Of a DNA stretch of 64,000 nucleotides, positions 25,801 through 38,548 are shown piece by piece. The translations under genes were made by a program, and so were the position numbers. Every line of letters begins with the position of its first letter. The stretch's first letter is position 1. The notes below the pieces were generated by a model. That model worked only from the letters and a program-made list of their open reading frames with translations, searched no databases and had not been told where the DNA came from. This DNA comes from Petrosia ficiformis (lineage: Eukaryota > Porifera > Demospongiae > Haplosclerida > Petrosiidae). Location: NCBI GenBank assembly GCA_947044365.1, contig OX345639.1, positions 8,913,718-8,977,717 on the forward strand, read 5' to 3'.

Positions 25801-28800
25801 ATCACACCACTAAGTAATTGATTATCGTCTTACAACATAGTTGTTAGCCATTCCTGCACACAACATTGTACTTAAAGTTGTGTTCACATAATGATGCAAA
25901 GCCTTGCGTTGCCTCCATTGTGTTGTGATAAACATTCTTACAAATTATTGGTCAAATGCGCCGCAGCTGACACAAAGATAGAATCAGATCCTATCCTTGC
26001 ATTACGTTGGATCTGATGACGTTGAAGGAAGCATATGGTGTTTACAATACAACACATTGACGTGACACAAAGAAACACAAGGCTTTGTGTCATTATGAGA
26101 ACCAAGTCACATTACCTCTTTCTAATGCATCTCATAGCAAATGATGTTCTGCTCTTCAGTTTCATTTATTTCTTTCAGGAAAATCTCAGGTCCTCATGTT
26201 TGTGGTGATGCTCTGGATATTGAACCATCAACTCTTAATATAGTCACTGGTTCATGGAGACACTATGATCCACTAGAGGTATGTATTTCCCACATATACC
26301 ACCATGCTATTTTTGGATTGACCAATCACATTGTTTATATTAAGTAAATATAAGATGTAAACCACTTCAGGAGGTATACAGACACACAGCTGAATTTTCC
26401 AGAACTAAGTAACAGACATTGTCCATGAAATGCTCTACCTCGACCTGGCTCCAGTAGCTCAGATGATAGAGCATCTGGCTAGTAATCAGAAGGTCCTGGG
26501 TTAAAATCCCAGCTGCTCCTGGACATATGTTTATCTAAACATATACTATATACCTCCTAGTTGTGCAAAATATTTCAATCATGTATAAGTATTGACTTAT
26601 TAACCTTCCATTATATGTTGCATTGGATACATACACATGAGTATCTGATGCAACAAGTCAAATAAAGTAATCTGATTGGTCAACATAGTATCAGCCAGTT
26701 GTACACTGGCACCTCAGTTTTGGTTACTATGTGATTTATACACTTATTTGCAGCTGTTGGTATAAAAATCATAATCACATAGCAACCATGATCTCAGTAT
26801 ATAACCCATTTATAACTTCTTATTTCATATACTATATTAACTAATGGTCTTCTGTGTGTGTATAGGGACACTCGTATAGAAGACTATATTTAATTTCATT
26901 TCACAGATATGGGATTTTCAATCTGGAAAATTATTATCAACACTAATGTCATGTGAAGGAACAAAGGTTAATCTAATTAATATTTTAGTTGCTTTGATAA
27001 TGAAATACCAGCCAAATGACAACAATAGCTGTACCTATTATAAACTCATTCTTATCACAAAGATACACAATCACTATTGTAAACCAAATTACACCATTCT
27101 GATAATTATGTCAAAACCAAATTAGAATTGAAACAGTATTATTTTCTTTCTTTTTATTCAGTTGTACTCAGCGTGTTGGATGGGGGAAGGGTTTCTATTA
27201 ACTGGTGGATCACAAAGACATTCTGCTCAAGTATTTGATGTTCGTAATGATACAGTAAGTAACAGATTTGGGGACTGACTGATTCACCAAGTATCAGTGA
27301 AGTGCTGTGTACATTATATACACAAAATGATTACTGTAACCTTCTGCAAGGGGACTTTATGAAAAGGGCTTTTTAGTTTGATTAGCAATAACAATGATAT
27401 TGTTGAGCAAAATATTTACTTATTCAAGCTAAAACAATTCTGTTTATCATTACAAAGCTTCATTTCGTCTGCCATTATTATTACACAAGTAATTCAAATA
27501 CTTTAGCTAATATGTACACAGTCTATTCTACAGAACCTACATACTAAGATGTGCTGCCCTGTTCAGTATGCATAACTCTGCACATTATACACACAAAATG
27601 ATAGCTCATAGCCTCATACAGATCAAATGTCAATTGTACACACTAACTAATGCTAATATGTACAACATAGTCATTCAAATACTTTAGCTAATGTGTACAC
27701 AGTCTATTCTACTTAACCTACATACTCAGATGTGCTGCCCTGTTCAGTATGCATAACTCTACACATTATACACGCAAACTGATAGCTCATAGCCTCATAC
27801 AGGTCAAATGTCAATTGTACACACTAACTAATGCTAATATGTACAACCTAGTCATTCAAATACTTTAGCTAATATGTACACAGTCTATTCTACTGAACCC
27901 ACATACTCAGATGTGCTGCCCTGTTCAGTATGCATACACTGCAAAATAAAATAGTTAAAATAACTATTTTATTGCAGTTTCAAGGATTTAACAATTAGTT
28001 GTATGGTTGTTCAAAATTTAATTATTACGTATACACACCTGCTAATGCCGTAACTACTTTGTGCTATTTATAACCAATTAGTATACTTTTAGGGTGCTGT
28101 CTACTCATATATCAACCAACAAACACTTCAAATGTTGTATCTGTTCCGGACAATAGAAGGGTTTGGAAATCTGCAAACACATAGTTTAATTTATTCTAGT
28201 GTACATTTTTATACTTGGTACACATAATGTCATTGTAAGTAACATCATGCAAATAGCCACAATAACCTGTATTACAAACTAGATTGCAATTTATGCTATT
28301 CCTTGCAACTGTACTAACCAATAAATTGGTTATTTTAACTATTCAATTTTTGCAGTGTAACTCTACACATACACACAAACTGATAGCTCATAGCCTCATA
28401 CAGATCAAATGTCAATTGTACACACTAACTAATGCTTTTATTTACAACCTAGTCATTCAAATACTTTAGCTAATGTTACTTTGTTATTATATTATAGTTG
28501 TTAGTGAAGAATACTCTTACTAGGTTGTACATATTAGCATTAGTTAGTGTGTACAAGATCTCTATGAGGCTATATATGAGCTATCAGTTTGTGTGTATAA
28601 TGTGTAGAGTTATACTATATGCATACTACACATCTGAGTATGTGGGATTATAATTTGTTTTAGTAGAATAAACTATGTATACACTCTATAATTGATATAA
28701 TTATATATAAGGCCTTCTCTGTTGTTGACACAGTATAAAATGCTAACAACTAATAACATAGTTATTTTTAAGATGAGGTGAGTGTATTACATGTATTATT

Positions 28801-29186
28801 ACTATCTTACTTGCTAATCAAGTTGCTTTTACAAAAACCATGTATATATCCTTGCCAATAATCACACTGTACATGCATTATTACTTATATTAATGTAGTT
28901 ACAGTGTCCTCTACATACCACTATGCCAGTAAACTAGGAAGTTATAAACCAGTTTATATATAAAATGTATAACATAGTAACAGGTTATAGAGTTATATTT
29001 ATCAACATATCTGTCTTTGTATCAATATAGATTATTGGTGATTTAGGAGAACTGTCAGATGGGGTGTATAATGTGACTTATAACAAACAGAGCAAGTATG
29101 CTGCAGTTGCCACGGGAACAAAGATTTATCTATGTCACTTACCTCTACCAAAAACCGAACCAACTTTCATTACAGAATACAAGTAG
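22275..29186 (+). CDS. WD40-repeat protein of unknown function
   Basis: Nine exons: 22275-22357, 23549-23633, 24169-24301, 25054-25243, 25401-25541, 26179-26278, 26907-26966, 27162-27254 and 29031-29186. They total 1041 nt (346 aa) with closing phases and a TAG stop. Repeats are visible as GGDLLAASLANGSVVVFEMQTG, a stretch ending GYVQQWHVATG, YSSDGLTYASSGNDNKLLVYD, a segment with HESRVFALKYHPTDPNIL then GWDDTVQFWDKR, VTGSWRHYDPLEIWDFQSGK, and LLTGGSQRHSAQVFDVRND. These fit a single seven-bladed propeller without other domains, so a scaffold role is likely but no pathway can be assigned. Exons 1 and 2 rest on phase agreement and WD40-like content. Introns are stuffed with repeats. Exon 3 has a stray copy near gene A. 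Confidence 0.85.
22378..22910. repeat. TA microsatellites and hairpin element in WD40 intron 1
   Basis: Long (TA)n runs occur at about 22397-22436 and 22775-22907. Between them, 22449-22581 is a near-perfect inverted repeat: CTATATGCGTTATATAAACC on the left is mirrored by GGTTTATATAACGCATATAG on the right. The centre is itself a palindrome (GATATCACCC...GGGTGATATC). No protein is encoded. Confidence 0.8.
22909..23333. repeat. MITE with 37-bp terminal inverted repeats
   Basis: The element begins TGTGACCGAATTTGCGAAAA and ends with the exact complement TTTTCGCAAATTCGGTCACA. Pairing extends to GGCTTATGGGATAA. It is flanked by TA runs, consistent with a TA target site, and the 350-bp interior is non-coding. 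This organisation fits a Tc1/mariner-derived MITE. Confidence 0.85.
23690..24050. repeat. GC-rich transposable-element remnant
   Basis: This block in WD40 intron 2 has near-balanced base composition, unlike its AT-rich neighbours. It ends exactly where homology to the duplicate near gene A begins (GGCATCAACAATATGC). It shows no long conserved frame and I recognise no domain. It probably inserted at, or defines, the duplication breakpoint. Confidence 0.45.
24670..24955. repeat. MITE of the TTTTAGTTATAGTTA family
   Basis: The ends are AGTGTTGTTTTAG and inverted AAAACAACACT. The interior is built of repeated TTTTAGTTATAGTTA-like strings. Related sequence is found at 40575-40710, 41380-41510, 47405-47550 and 63365-63660. 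Confidence 0.65.
25275..25345. repeat. GGAT/GACA microsatellite
   Basis: Tandem GGAT units are followed by AGAT and GACA units in a short WD40 intron. Confidence 0.85.
25881..26103. repeat. MITE with GTTCACATAATGA ends
   Basis: The left end is GTTCACATAATGATGCAAAGCC and the right end, inverted, GGCTTTGTGTCATTATGAGAAC. A second copy of the family is at 60181-60403 in an MRPL40 intron. Confidence 0.75.
26376..26525 (+). repeat. tRNA-derived SINE-like element (family 2, copy 1)
   Basis: An 85-bp body (ACACAGCTGAAT...GACATTG) precedes a tRNA-like region at 26448-26519. That region has a D stem GCTC/GAGC, an anticodon stem with loop CTAGTAA (AGT, Thr-like) and a perfect T stem, but the acceptor stem is poorly paired. 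Sister copies at 46707-46862 and 50197-50356 share both body and tRNA-like part. Confidence 0.7.
27520..28690. repeat. Repeat cluster in WD40 intron 8: 182-bp tandem units plus nested MITE
   Basis: A unit of about 182 bp containing CAGATGTGCTGCCCTGTTCA is repeated at least twice between 27530 and 27950, partly again at 28360-28480, and inverted at about 28520-28640. A MITE (27947-28358) with ends CACTGCAAAATAAAATAGTT and inverted TTGCAGTGTA interrupts the array. The exon-flanking intron is otherwise non-coding. Confidence 0.7.
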
Positions 29187-29824
29187 TATAATATATATAT
29201 ATATATATAATAATATGTGTATATAATTGTATATAATTATCATGGATGACAACCCGGTCACTTGATTATATTAACAAATTATTATTTACAAATTAAGTTG
29301 CGTTTTGATCTGACATTATTTCATTATTTAAAGAATCTTTAATGTTCAACTGCACAGAACTTGTGGAAATTCACATATATAATTATATATATATTAGTCA
29401 CAGTCATTACATAAAAATAGATGACATATATAGTGAATGTATAATGTTACACTAAGCATGTTCTCAAAATAAGTATAATTATAACATCAATATAATGATA
29501 TGCTTATGTGCATAACTACGTTCCCTTAAAAATGAATAATACTTAACATATTTTCATTAATTACTATTCATCACGTTCTGAATAACACTTAGCATACTTC
29601 TACAAATTGTCTTCATTTATTCATTTGCCAACCTTTTTCTTTGAACAAGAATTTACTCTACCAAAGTCCTTTAAAATTTCAGAATCGTTATTCATTTACT
29701 TTTAAACATTCAGACTCACTGGTGAAATTACAATAAAAGATAGTTTTATTAAAAGAATGATTTAAGTCAGATTTGCTTCAGAAATTATTTCATAATTATT
29801 GGAATAAAAACAAAACAGCGTCCA
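29187..29824. other. Intergenic gap, tail-to-tail
   Basis: This AT-rich gap separates the WD40 stop codon from the CEP170-like stop codon. It contains a short TA run near 29190. Nothing else is recognised; the polyadenylation signals of both genes should lie here. Confidence 0.5.
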
Positions 29825-32800
29825 CTAGTCGTCATCTGGTTCACTGGATACTGAGAAATACAATTCATCAGACTCGTCTTCTGATTGTTCCAGATCTTGA
29901 GGTACTTCTATTTTATCCTCTTCCTCCTCCTCCTCCTCCTCCTCCTCCTCCTCCTCCTCCTCCTCCTCCTCCTCCTCTTCCTCTTCCTCGTCCCCTTCCA
30001 CATCGTCTAAGCTGTCTATAAAAAGTTCTGAAAATTAACAGGAGTGAAATTAATGACTGAGTGTGGTACTATTAGTAGTCAGTATATCAATACTAAATAT
30101 ATATTATTGCTCCTCATCTTTAATTGAATTTGTAATTATAAAAACATCTTTTAAAATGCTGTATAGATCCAAGGCAGCACCAAATATGGAATGTTTTCTA
30201 TGCATAGATAGATATACATGTATGTTCAGCCACAAGTACAATCAGAAACAGACTGTAGTCCATATAGTAGGGTGTAATATGAGGTAGCTCTACTAAAGAT
30301 ATAATATTAGTACACTTTATTACAGCATGTTTATGGGAGCTACACTTTAATAAGGTGATAGTCAACTGTACTTCTAAGTAGTATGTACTGTAATCATATT
30401 AATGTGTGAGTTCCCTTTACATTTGTATGTGATAGCATAGTACTAAGGTGTAATACTGTGTAGTACATTTGAAGTACAGCGTACTTCACTCACAAAGTGC
30501 AGTGTACTCAATGGAAGTACAGTGATGGTAAGTAAACTTAATAATGTCAGTTACTGTATGTAAACATTGCACTACATACCTATAATTTCAAATATCACGA
30601 TATAAATTATAGGTATTGTGATACACTAAATATCATTCATAGCCAATAATCCCAATTATTGTGATATCTGCACAGACAATAATTGTTGACTCGTTTTTTC
30701 ATAATCACCTATCCCCTACACCCAACTCTATGTCGTACCTCTATCACAGTCAGATTCTTCTTCTTCATTATAATCTACCTCTTCATTTACCTCTTCTCCA
30801 GTTCCAAAGACACTGTTCATATCTATAAATGTGTAAATATTGTTTGGTGGAGCATGTGACAGTATCACTAACCTCTAAGGGATTTCTCTACTTCACTGAT
30901 ATACCTAGAAATGTTTTCATAATCCTAATATAAATGAAATCAGACATGGGTTCAAGTACTTTTACAAGTACTTGGTGCTAGTTGTAAGTACAAGTACAAG
31001 TACAAGAGCAATTAATGGTGCTGTACTTAAGTACTATCTCAAGTACATATCAAAGTACTTAAATCCATAATAAGTACCAACTATCAAAATTAATTGCAAT
31101 TATATACTACATTAATTATCATTTAATTGCCAAAACCAATAATTTATTTATCACTATGTTACATTAAGTACTTTAAAGTACTGACCTAGAAACTCAGTAC
31201 AAGTACAAGTACATCTATTTTAAACAAAAAGTACTTAAGTACAAGTACAAGTACTCCAGGGGGTTGTACTTATTGTACTTAAGTCCAAGTACCAATGTAC
31301 TTGGACCCATGTCTGAATGAAATATTAATAATATTAAGATCAATGAGCTGTTGTATACAATAAATTCAATTTAATCTTTCAAAAACACACACCATCAGTT
31401 GTAAAACTAATTGTCATTTCTTTTGACAATAGTATCTAGCAGCATAGCAGTTCTGAGTTTTGGAGAAATACTGACCGAGACTATGAAAACCCACACATTA
31501 CTGACATAAGGAAACTTCTATCTTTAGTTGAATTACAAAGTCCTCTCCAATTGAAGCACCACCCAGTAATACACGGAACCTGTTTTGTTAATCTTGCTTC
31601 ACATTGAAAATAAACGCTAATAAGACTGCAAGAGGAAAATCCCTTTGGCTGTTTAGCAATAGTAAAACCATCTGTTTGGCTTCACTCCTAATGGAGTAAT
31701 GTTTCCATTCAACTCCTAACGGGGTTCTGACAGCTTCAGTACCACTTGTACAGAAGATTGTTAAGTGCTGGTGGTTGTCTGGTTGTCATAGCTCAGTGGT
31801 GAGAGCACTGGTGGTTGAAGTCAATGTGGACCTCTCCAGACAATATTAATAATCGTTTTTAGGGGGTGCATTAATTAGAATAAATATAGAACTATAATTA
31901 TAAACTCAATTAGCTGACATCACTAAAATAACAATTACACATGTACATTGTACATGTAGGATGATTGGTTGGGAATGTCCATAGAAATATCCTAAATGCC
32001 ATGTTACTATTAACTATAGTATGAACATACTCCCCCCAGTAGCCTGGCGGTTGACTTTGTCTAAAATCACACCTCTTAAACATACGTAGAATCAATATAT
32101 CCCCACCCCCTTGTTCTCTAAAACAATAATTCTTAAATGCCATGTTACTATTAACTACAGAATTCATAGTATCAACATATTCCCCTAGTGGTTGGTTTGT
32201 CTAAAACCACACCTCTTAAATGAAGAGAATTCATAGAATCAACATATCCCCTCCCCTACCTCTCTAAAACAACAATTCTTAAATGACATGAATCCATAGT
32301 ATCAACATAATCCCCATAATGGGTTTAGAACCACACAGTCAAACAGCTGACAAAATTCTCAGCATTCTACATAAGTTTACCATCATTACCATGGTAACAG
32401 ATGTTCTGACCACACTATTTAGTGTGGTGGTCAGATTATAACTAGTACTGAATACCCAGTATAGTCAGTAACCTATACACATGTACATGTATTTTCGGAA
32501 GTGGTTAATTTTTTAAGTGGTGGTTATATTCCTAAACAGTGTGAGGTTATACTAAAGGTCATTCACGTTCATCTTGTCCTCAGAAAAATCGTCATAACTT
32601 TAGTTTGGAAGGACCAACAATCTTTCAATTTTTATTAAGTTTAAATACCATCACTGTACTTCCATTGAGTACAGTGTACTTTGCGAGTGAAGTACACTGT
32701 ACTTTGAATGTACTACACAGTATTACACCTTAGTACTATGCTATCACATACAACGTAAAGGGAATTCACACATTACAGTACAGAGCAGTAGTATAGTACT

Positions 32801-35800
32801 ACTATTTGACTATCACTTTACTAAAGTGTATCTCCCATCTTAGTATGTAAACTTAATAAAGTCAGGTACTGTATACTTCATATTATATATAAAGTCATCA
32901 CATGAGTGTGAACAGACTTTATTAACACTTTTAAAAACTAACTTGATTCATTATTTTCCAAAGTGGTAAAGTAGATTTTGAAGGATCATGTAGAGGAATA
33001 CCAAGAGACATCTGAGATTCAAAATGTACTCCTTTAGTTTTAGCAAATGCAATCATATGTCTAAAGACATTATAGATGTATATTTATAATGAGTTACTTC
33101 TTCATATGAGAAATGATGAAATAATGATACATTTAAGTGTTATATAGTGTTGTTCAACTGCATATATTATTGTAGTACAAAATATTTTACCACTGCGATA
33201 ATATTGGCAGACCAAAATCATGCGATATGATTATTGCAATGGAATAATATTACAATGTGTGTGATATTATAGCCCAACCCTAGTTTAGTTGATCTTCAAA
33301 TAAACTTACTCAATATGTTTAGATGTGTCTGCTGCACTTTGAGCTAATCTTTTCATTCTTGCTTCAATTGATGCCATAATCAGACCATGAGGTACCTGTA
33401 TGATATAACATACACTATACATGAATGACTATGCAAGTGAAAGAGGGTCAAAGTGACAAAACATTTTATTCCAGTATAGCACAAAATTCACAGAAACCAG
33501 ATACTGCAAAAATAATAAAATCATTTTCAATAAAAATGGAGAAAGATGTAGGGACGTCAAAACCCAAAAACCATGCGAACAAGGTTGGGAGGTTAACGTA
33601 GGACCTAAAATTAAACAAACCACTTCCATATAACCCTACATAAGTACAGCTCTTTGTATTTTGCTTTATAGTGGTGTAAGTACTAATGTAGGGATATATG
33701 GAAGTGGTTTGTTTAATTTTAGGTCCTATGTTAACCTCCCAACCTTGTTCGCATGCTTTTTGCGTTTTGACGTCCCTACATCTTTCTCCATTTTTATTGA
33801 AAATGTTTTTATTATTCTTGTTTCCATTGTTTTTTTTTTAATGGTAGATGATTTGTGACTATTTTATGTAGATTGCTATGAGGCTTGATCATCATTGAAG
33901 GTCAGACTTTTGTATAATTATATCCATTATTTATGAATTGATTATCATTCTTTTTCACTTACAGATGATGCTGCCTATTTTATATTTCACTTACAACTTT
34001 GCCACAAGAAGTAGTGCTAGTCTCTGTGTCAACCATTCGGGATTCCAGTGCTTATCATAGTATATAATAATATATTATCAGTATACCATGGTTTTAATAT
34101 TATGCTCATTATTTTTTAAGAATGAATTTGCTCACAAACTTTATTACTATTCTTATGATTCCAACGTAGCAGCAGGCAGTTTCAGCTTTCATGTTCTGAG
34201 GACACAAATGCGCATAAGCAATTAATTTCATGTGGCTAAATTAATGAATACACTTATAAAAATGGCGTCCAATTTGAGATCAAATCTTCGCCGTCGTTGA
34301 GACTGTCTTCTTTCATCGCATCTGAACATATCATCTCAATACTTGTAGACCAGAATTTTACAAGAATGCGATTGGAATGGTGATAGAATCATTGTGATAG
34401 TTCAACAAACAAAAAAATGATTTGTCTGGAAAATAATAATAATAATAATAATATGAAGCAGATTTTACCAGTTTGCCACTCGGCAGTTCTCTACCTTAAC
34501 GACAATCTTTTGCCATCTAGAAGGTGTTAGTAGTCATAAAAACACTAGATATGAATAGGTATGTGTGTATTAAAGCTTATATGCATATATTACCAGAGAT
34601 TTCAGCTTATCACTTGCAATTGAAATGTATGGGCGGCCATTTTTTTTCCATGCCATCCCTACATAGAGAGTACTACCGTACTCTCTGATGATGATTTCAT
34701 TTTTTTACATAGTACATGTGCATAATATCTTGGCTAAATGTAGTGCAAATATTGAACCACAGGTTGTGTGGGACAAGCATTTAAAGTATGCTATCTAATA
34801 CATTGCTCTCACAGCAATTGAATTACCCATCCCTACATGTGAGTATGTAATGGATATTTCGTAATGCAGAAGGAATGTTGTGTAAAAAGGATGCTCAATT
34901 TCTACTGTTACTATAGTTACTGTTGCTATGGTAATCTTCACCTTTTCATTAATCCATTGTTTTCTTGCTGAGCCAGGTCTACTGCCTGTCTCGCTACTAG
35001 CATATGGAGTACCTTGAAGAGAGCCAGGTTGAGAATGAGCTTTCTTTGGTAGATAAATTTCACTCTTACTCTCAAGAGGTGTGTTAGAGATTTGAGGAGA
35101 TACAACTACATTAGAATGTAATGCCGAACTGTCCAGTTCACCACCAGATATTATGAAGGTTTCATCTCTGAAAAGAAACAGTCAAACAATTGATAAACTA
35201 AACATACTGTAACATAATTATGTACATGTACACGTATATGCTACTTACATGTAGCTACAAAATTATACAAATGATTCTTAGCAAAAATCTACCAGAGATA
35301 CATTATTATGATTTATTATATAACTTATGGTCAGAAGCAAGATACCATACAATTACCTGTTATGACATACACAAAAAAGAATGGGAAGGATAATTATATG
35401 AAAATGGTGAAGGTCAGGTCATTCCAAACATTTTTGGAGATCACGTTGAAAGTGATTACGTGAATGATCTTCAGTAAACATTTTTAAAACAACTCACTTT
35501 TTAGAGTTCGTTCTCTCAGTACCAGCTGGAGAATATACCTTAGTTCTGTTATCTTTACATTGCACACCTGAAGGAGGTTTACGAGAAGGTTTTTTCAAAT
35601 CTCGTTGTACTAATTTACTCTTCTTGGGATTTATAGACTTTCCTGAAGTCTTTGTAGTTGATATATGAGAAACAATTTTCTCTTTATCAGGAGATGATGA
35701 TCTCTGTAAATTTTCCAAGTCTGATAGCCTCCCTGCAAACGACAAAGGTCTCTTTGACTTAAAATTTGGAGGTTTAGTTCTTTTTGGTCCTTCAAACTCG

Positions 35801-38513
35801 ACAGTGAAACTGATGGTATCTCTTTCCTCACTTTGAGCACGTTTCTTTCCCTCGTGTTCCTCTTGTGACATATGTAATGGCAGATTTTCTAATGAATATG
35901 AAATATTTCTTGATGTTGGTGTAAGGTGGTGATGTCCTGTAGGATACTTGTGAACTCCCAGGGTTTTAAAAGTAGACTCTAAATTTGGTTCAATGTCACG
36001 TAAAATTTGAGAACCTGGTTTCCTAGGAATCAGTTCGCTATCACTATGTAACATCTCTTTTCTATTCTCTCTCTCTATGTTTTCTTCTTCTTTCTCTTCC
36101 TCTTCTCCCCACCAGGTAGGGTAGCCATACAAAGGGGAACCTTGTGCTCTAACCGGACTAAATGTCAGAGGAACAGACTTACGTCCATCAATTCGAATAC
36201 GAAGAGCTTCTTTGGGTTTGATATTAGTTTGATGATCCTCACTCTGACTCAAAATTTCTTGTTTAGTCGATGCTGTTACCATGGATACGTTATTACCACT
36301 ATTAGATATAGCACTGGTTGACTGATGTGTTATAATTTGAGGAATTGTAGTGAATGCAATAGTACTTGGGGTCATTGTAACAGTGGGTACAAGCTGTAGG
36401 TAATACATTTAAATATATCTCTATAACTATTATAAAAACAAAGTTGTCTAACTGTCCTGTGATTTCTCTTAAACTACTGCACACGTTTTACTGAAATATT
36501 GCACTTGAAATCATTGCACAAGCAGCTCTTTATGTTGATTGCTAGTACTTACATGCAGCTTCTTATTAGTGTTTCTATGCTGCAGATATTTTGTAGGCAG
36601 GGTTTCATAGAGATGGGAATATCCCCTCCCCCCCTCTAGATTTGTGGCCAAATTTATTTCAACATGCAACAACATCTCAGCTACAATCCTTCTGGGGCCC
36701 TGGAGAAGCAACCTCAGAGAGCATACCCCCACACTCCCCCAGGAGTGGCGTGCATCGCATGATCGATTCTTCCCCTCCCTTGTCACTTTGGTTTCAATAT
36801 GGCTGCTGAAAACTACTGTATAGCTGGTTTTGGTAAGAGAAAACTGTTTCATTAGCGACATATTTCATGCATTAAAATTCCGCACCATGATTCACGCATA
36901 CGATCGCAGTTGATTGAAGTACATGCAATTAAATTTCTACAGAATGTTATTTACACATTCTTCAATCGACTGCAAAATTAAGCGAAAATAAATTCCCTGT
37001 GAAAAATACCCGCTATACGATATATAATGCAACTAGAAGGCAACTGATGATGATATCTTCTACACACATTTATCATTGTATCCTAAAGTTAAGATCACAG
37101 TTGGTTACTATATAAGACTATTTATTTGTAATTCTTCATATCTTTGATAACTAACAAACGTATCATGTAATAGTAAAAGTAATAGTAATATGTGTAGCCA
37201 TTTTATTGGTTAGTACAGTTGCAAGGAATAGCATGAGTTTCAATTTAGATTGTCGATCGTCATAGAGGATGTTGTGGCTACATGCATGTATGTTACTATG
37301 ACATAATGTGCACCAAGTATTGGAAGGTATAAATTAAATTATGTGTTTGCGGGTATACAAACCTTCAATTACATGTACTTTAGTATAAATTATACTAAAT
37401 GTTTGACATGAAATATGAGTAGACACTACCCTAAAATTATAGTGGTTGAACTATATTTGAATATAATTAGTACAAATTATCTGTGGTATAAAATGTATGC
37501 ATTGCAAACAACCAACTGTACTAACCACTAAATTAGTTATTTTAACTGGAATTTTTTAGCAGTGTAATATTAATATAGTATTACATTACATTAGCAATAG
37601 TAATACTATATTACATTATGTTTAGCTAGTATTGCAATAGTAATACTACATTACATTATGTTTAGCTAGTATTGCAATAGTAATACTATATTACATTATG
37701 TTTAGCTAGTATTGTAATAGTAATACTATATTACATTATGTTTAGCTAGTATTGTAATAGTAATACTATATTACATTATGTTTAGCTAGTGTTGTAATAG
37801 TAATACTACAGTACATTATGTTTAGCTAGTGTTGTAATAGTAACATACTTAAGTAATAGTAATGTTTTGCTGATCTCACCTCACATTGAAAATATACACT
37901 AAATTCTATGAATAAGGCTGAAAGAGGAAAGTTAAATTCAGTGGCCCTGGGTTCGATTCCTAGTGACTACCAGCATTTTTTACGGCCCGTAGGGCCATCC
38001 CTATGATTGCTTTCCCACGGATGTGAACTATATATATATATATATATATAGTAACCTGGGGTAAATTCGAATCGGGGTAATATCGAACATATATACTATA
38101 ATGTATTATCTTTGCAAATAGTTCGAAATTACCCCGTTTAAGTATGAAGTGTTTGTTGTTATAGTTATATAATACTTTACATACATCACTTGAAACTGGT
38201 ACCACAATGTAGAACAGGGCTAGGGCTATTCAATGATGCGTGACAGCCACAGGCCACGATCGCACTTTGGTGGTTATACGCTTCGTTACAGGTAGTTCGA
38301 AATTACCCCGAGTTGAAGTAGTTGTAGTTAGCAGCTAAAGATTCTCAGTTCGCCACGAGAATGAAAAGTTAGTCCCATCATTGCAAAGAGCAGATTTTGG
38401 TGATTTCAGCAGTATATTATATACTTATTATATTTGCTAAAAATAACAATCTATAGCTATTTTAACTCGTGCAAACAAACGTATTGAAAAATTAGTTCGT
38501 AATTACCCCAGGT

Positions 38514-38548
<35 letters not shown>

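Noticed and set aside
26448..26519. tRNA-Thr (AGT) gene
   Set aside because: The acceptor stem pairs poorly and the whole unit with its 85-bp leader recurs twice more, so it is a SINE-like repeat.
29773..30021. Plus-strand proline-rich frame
   Set aside because: It is antisense to the poly-Glu exon of the CEP170-like gene, and the proline run comes from the CTC repeat.
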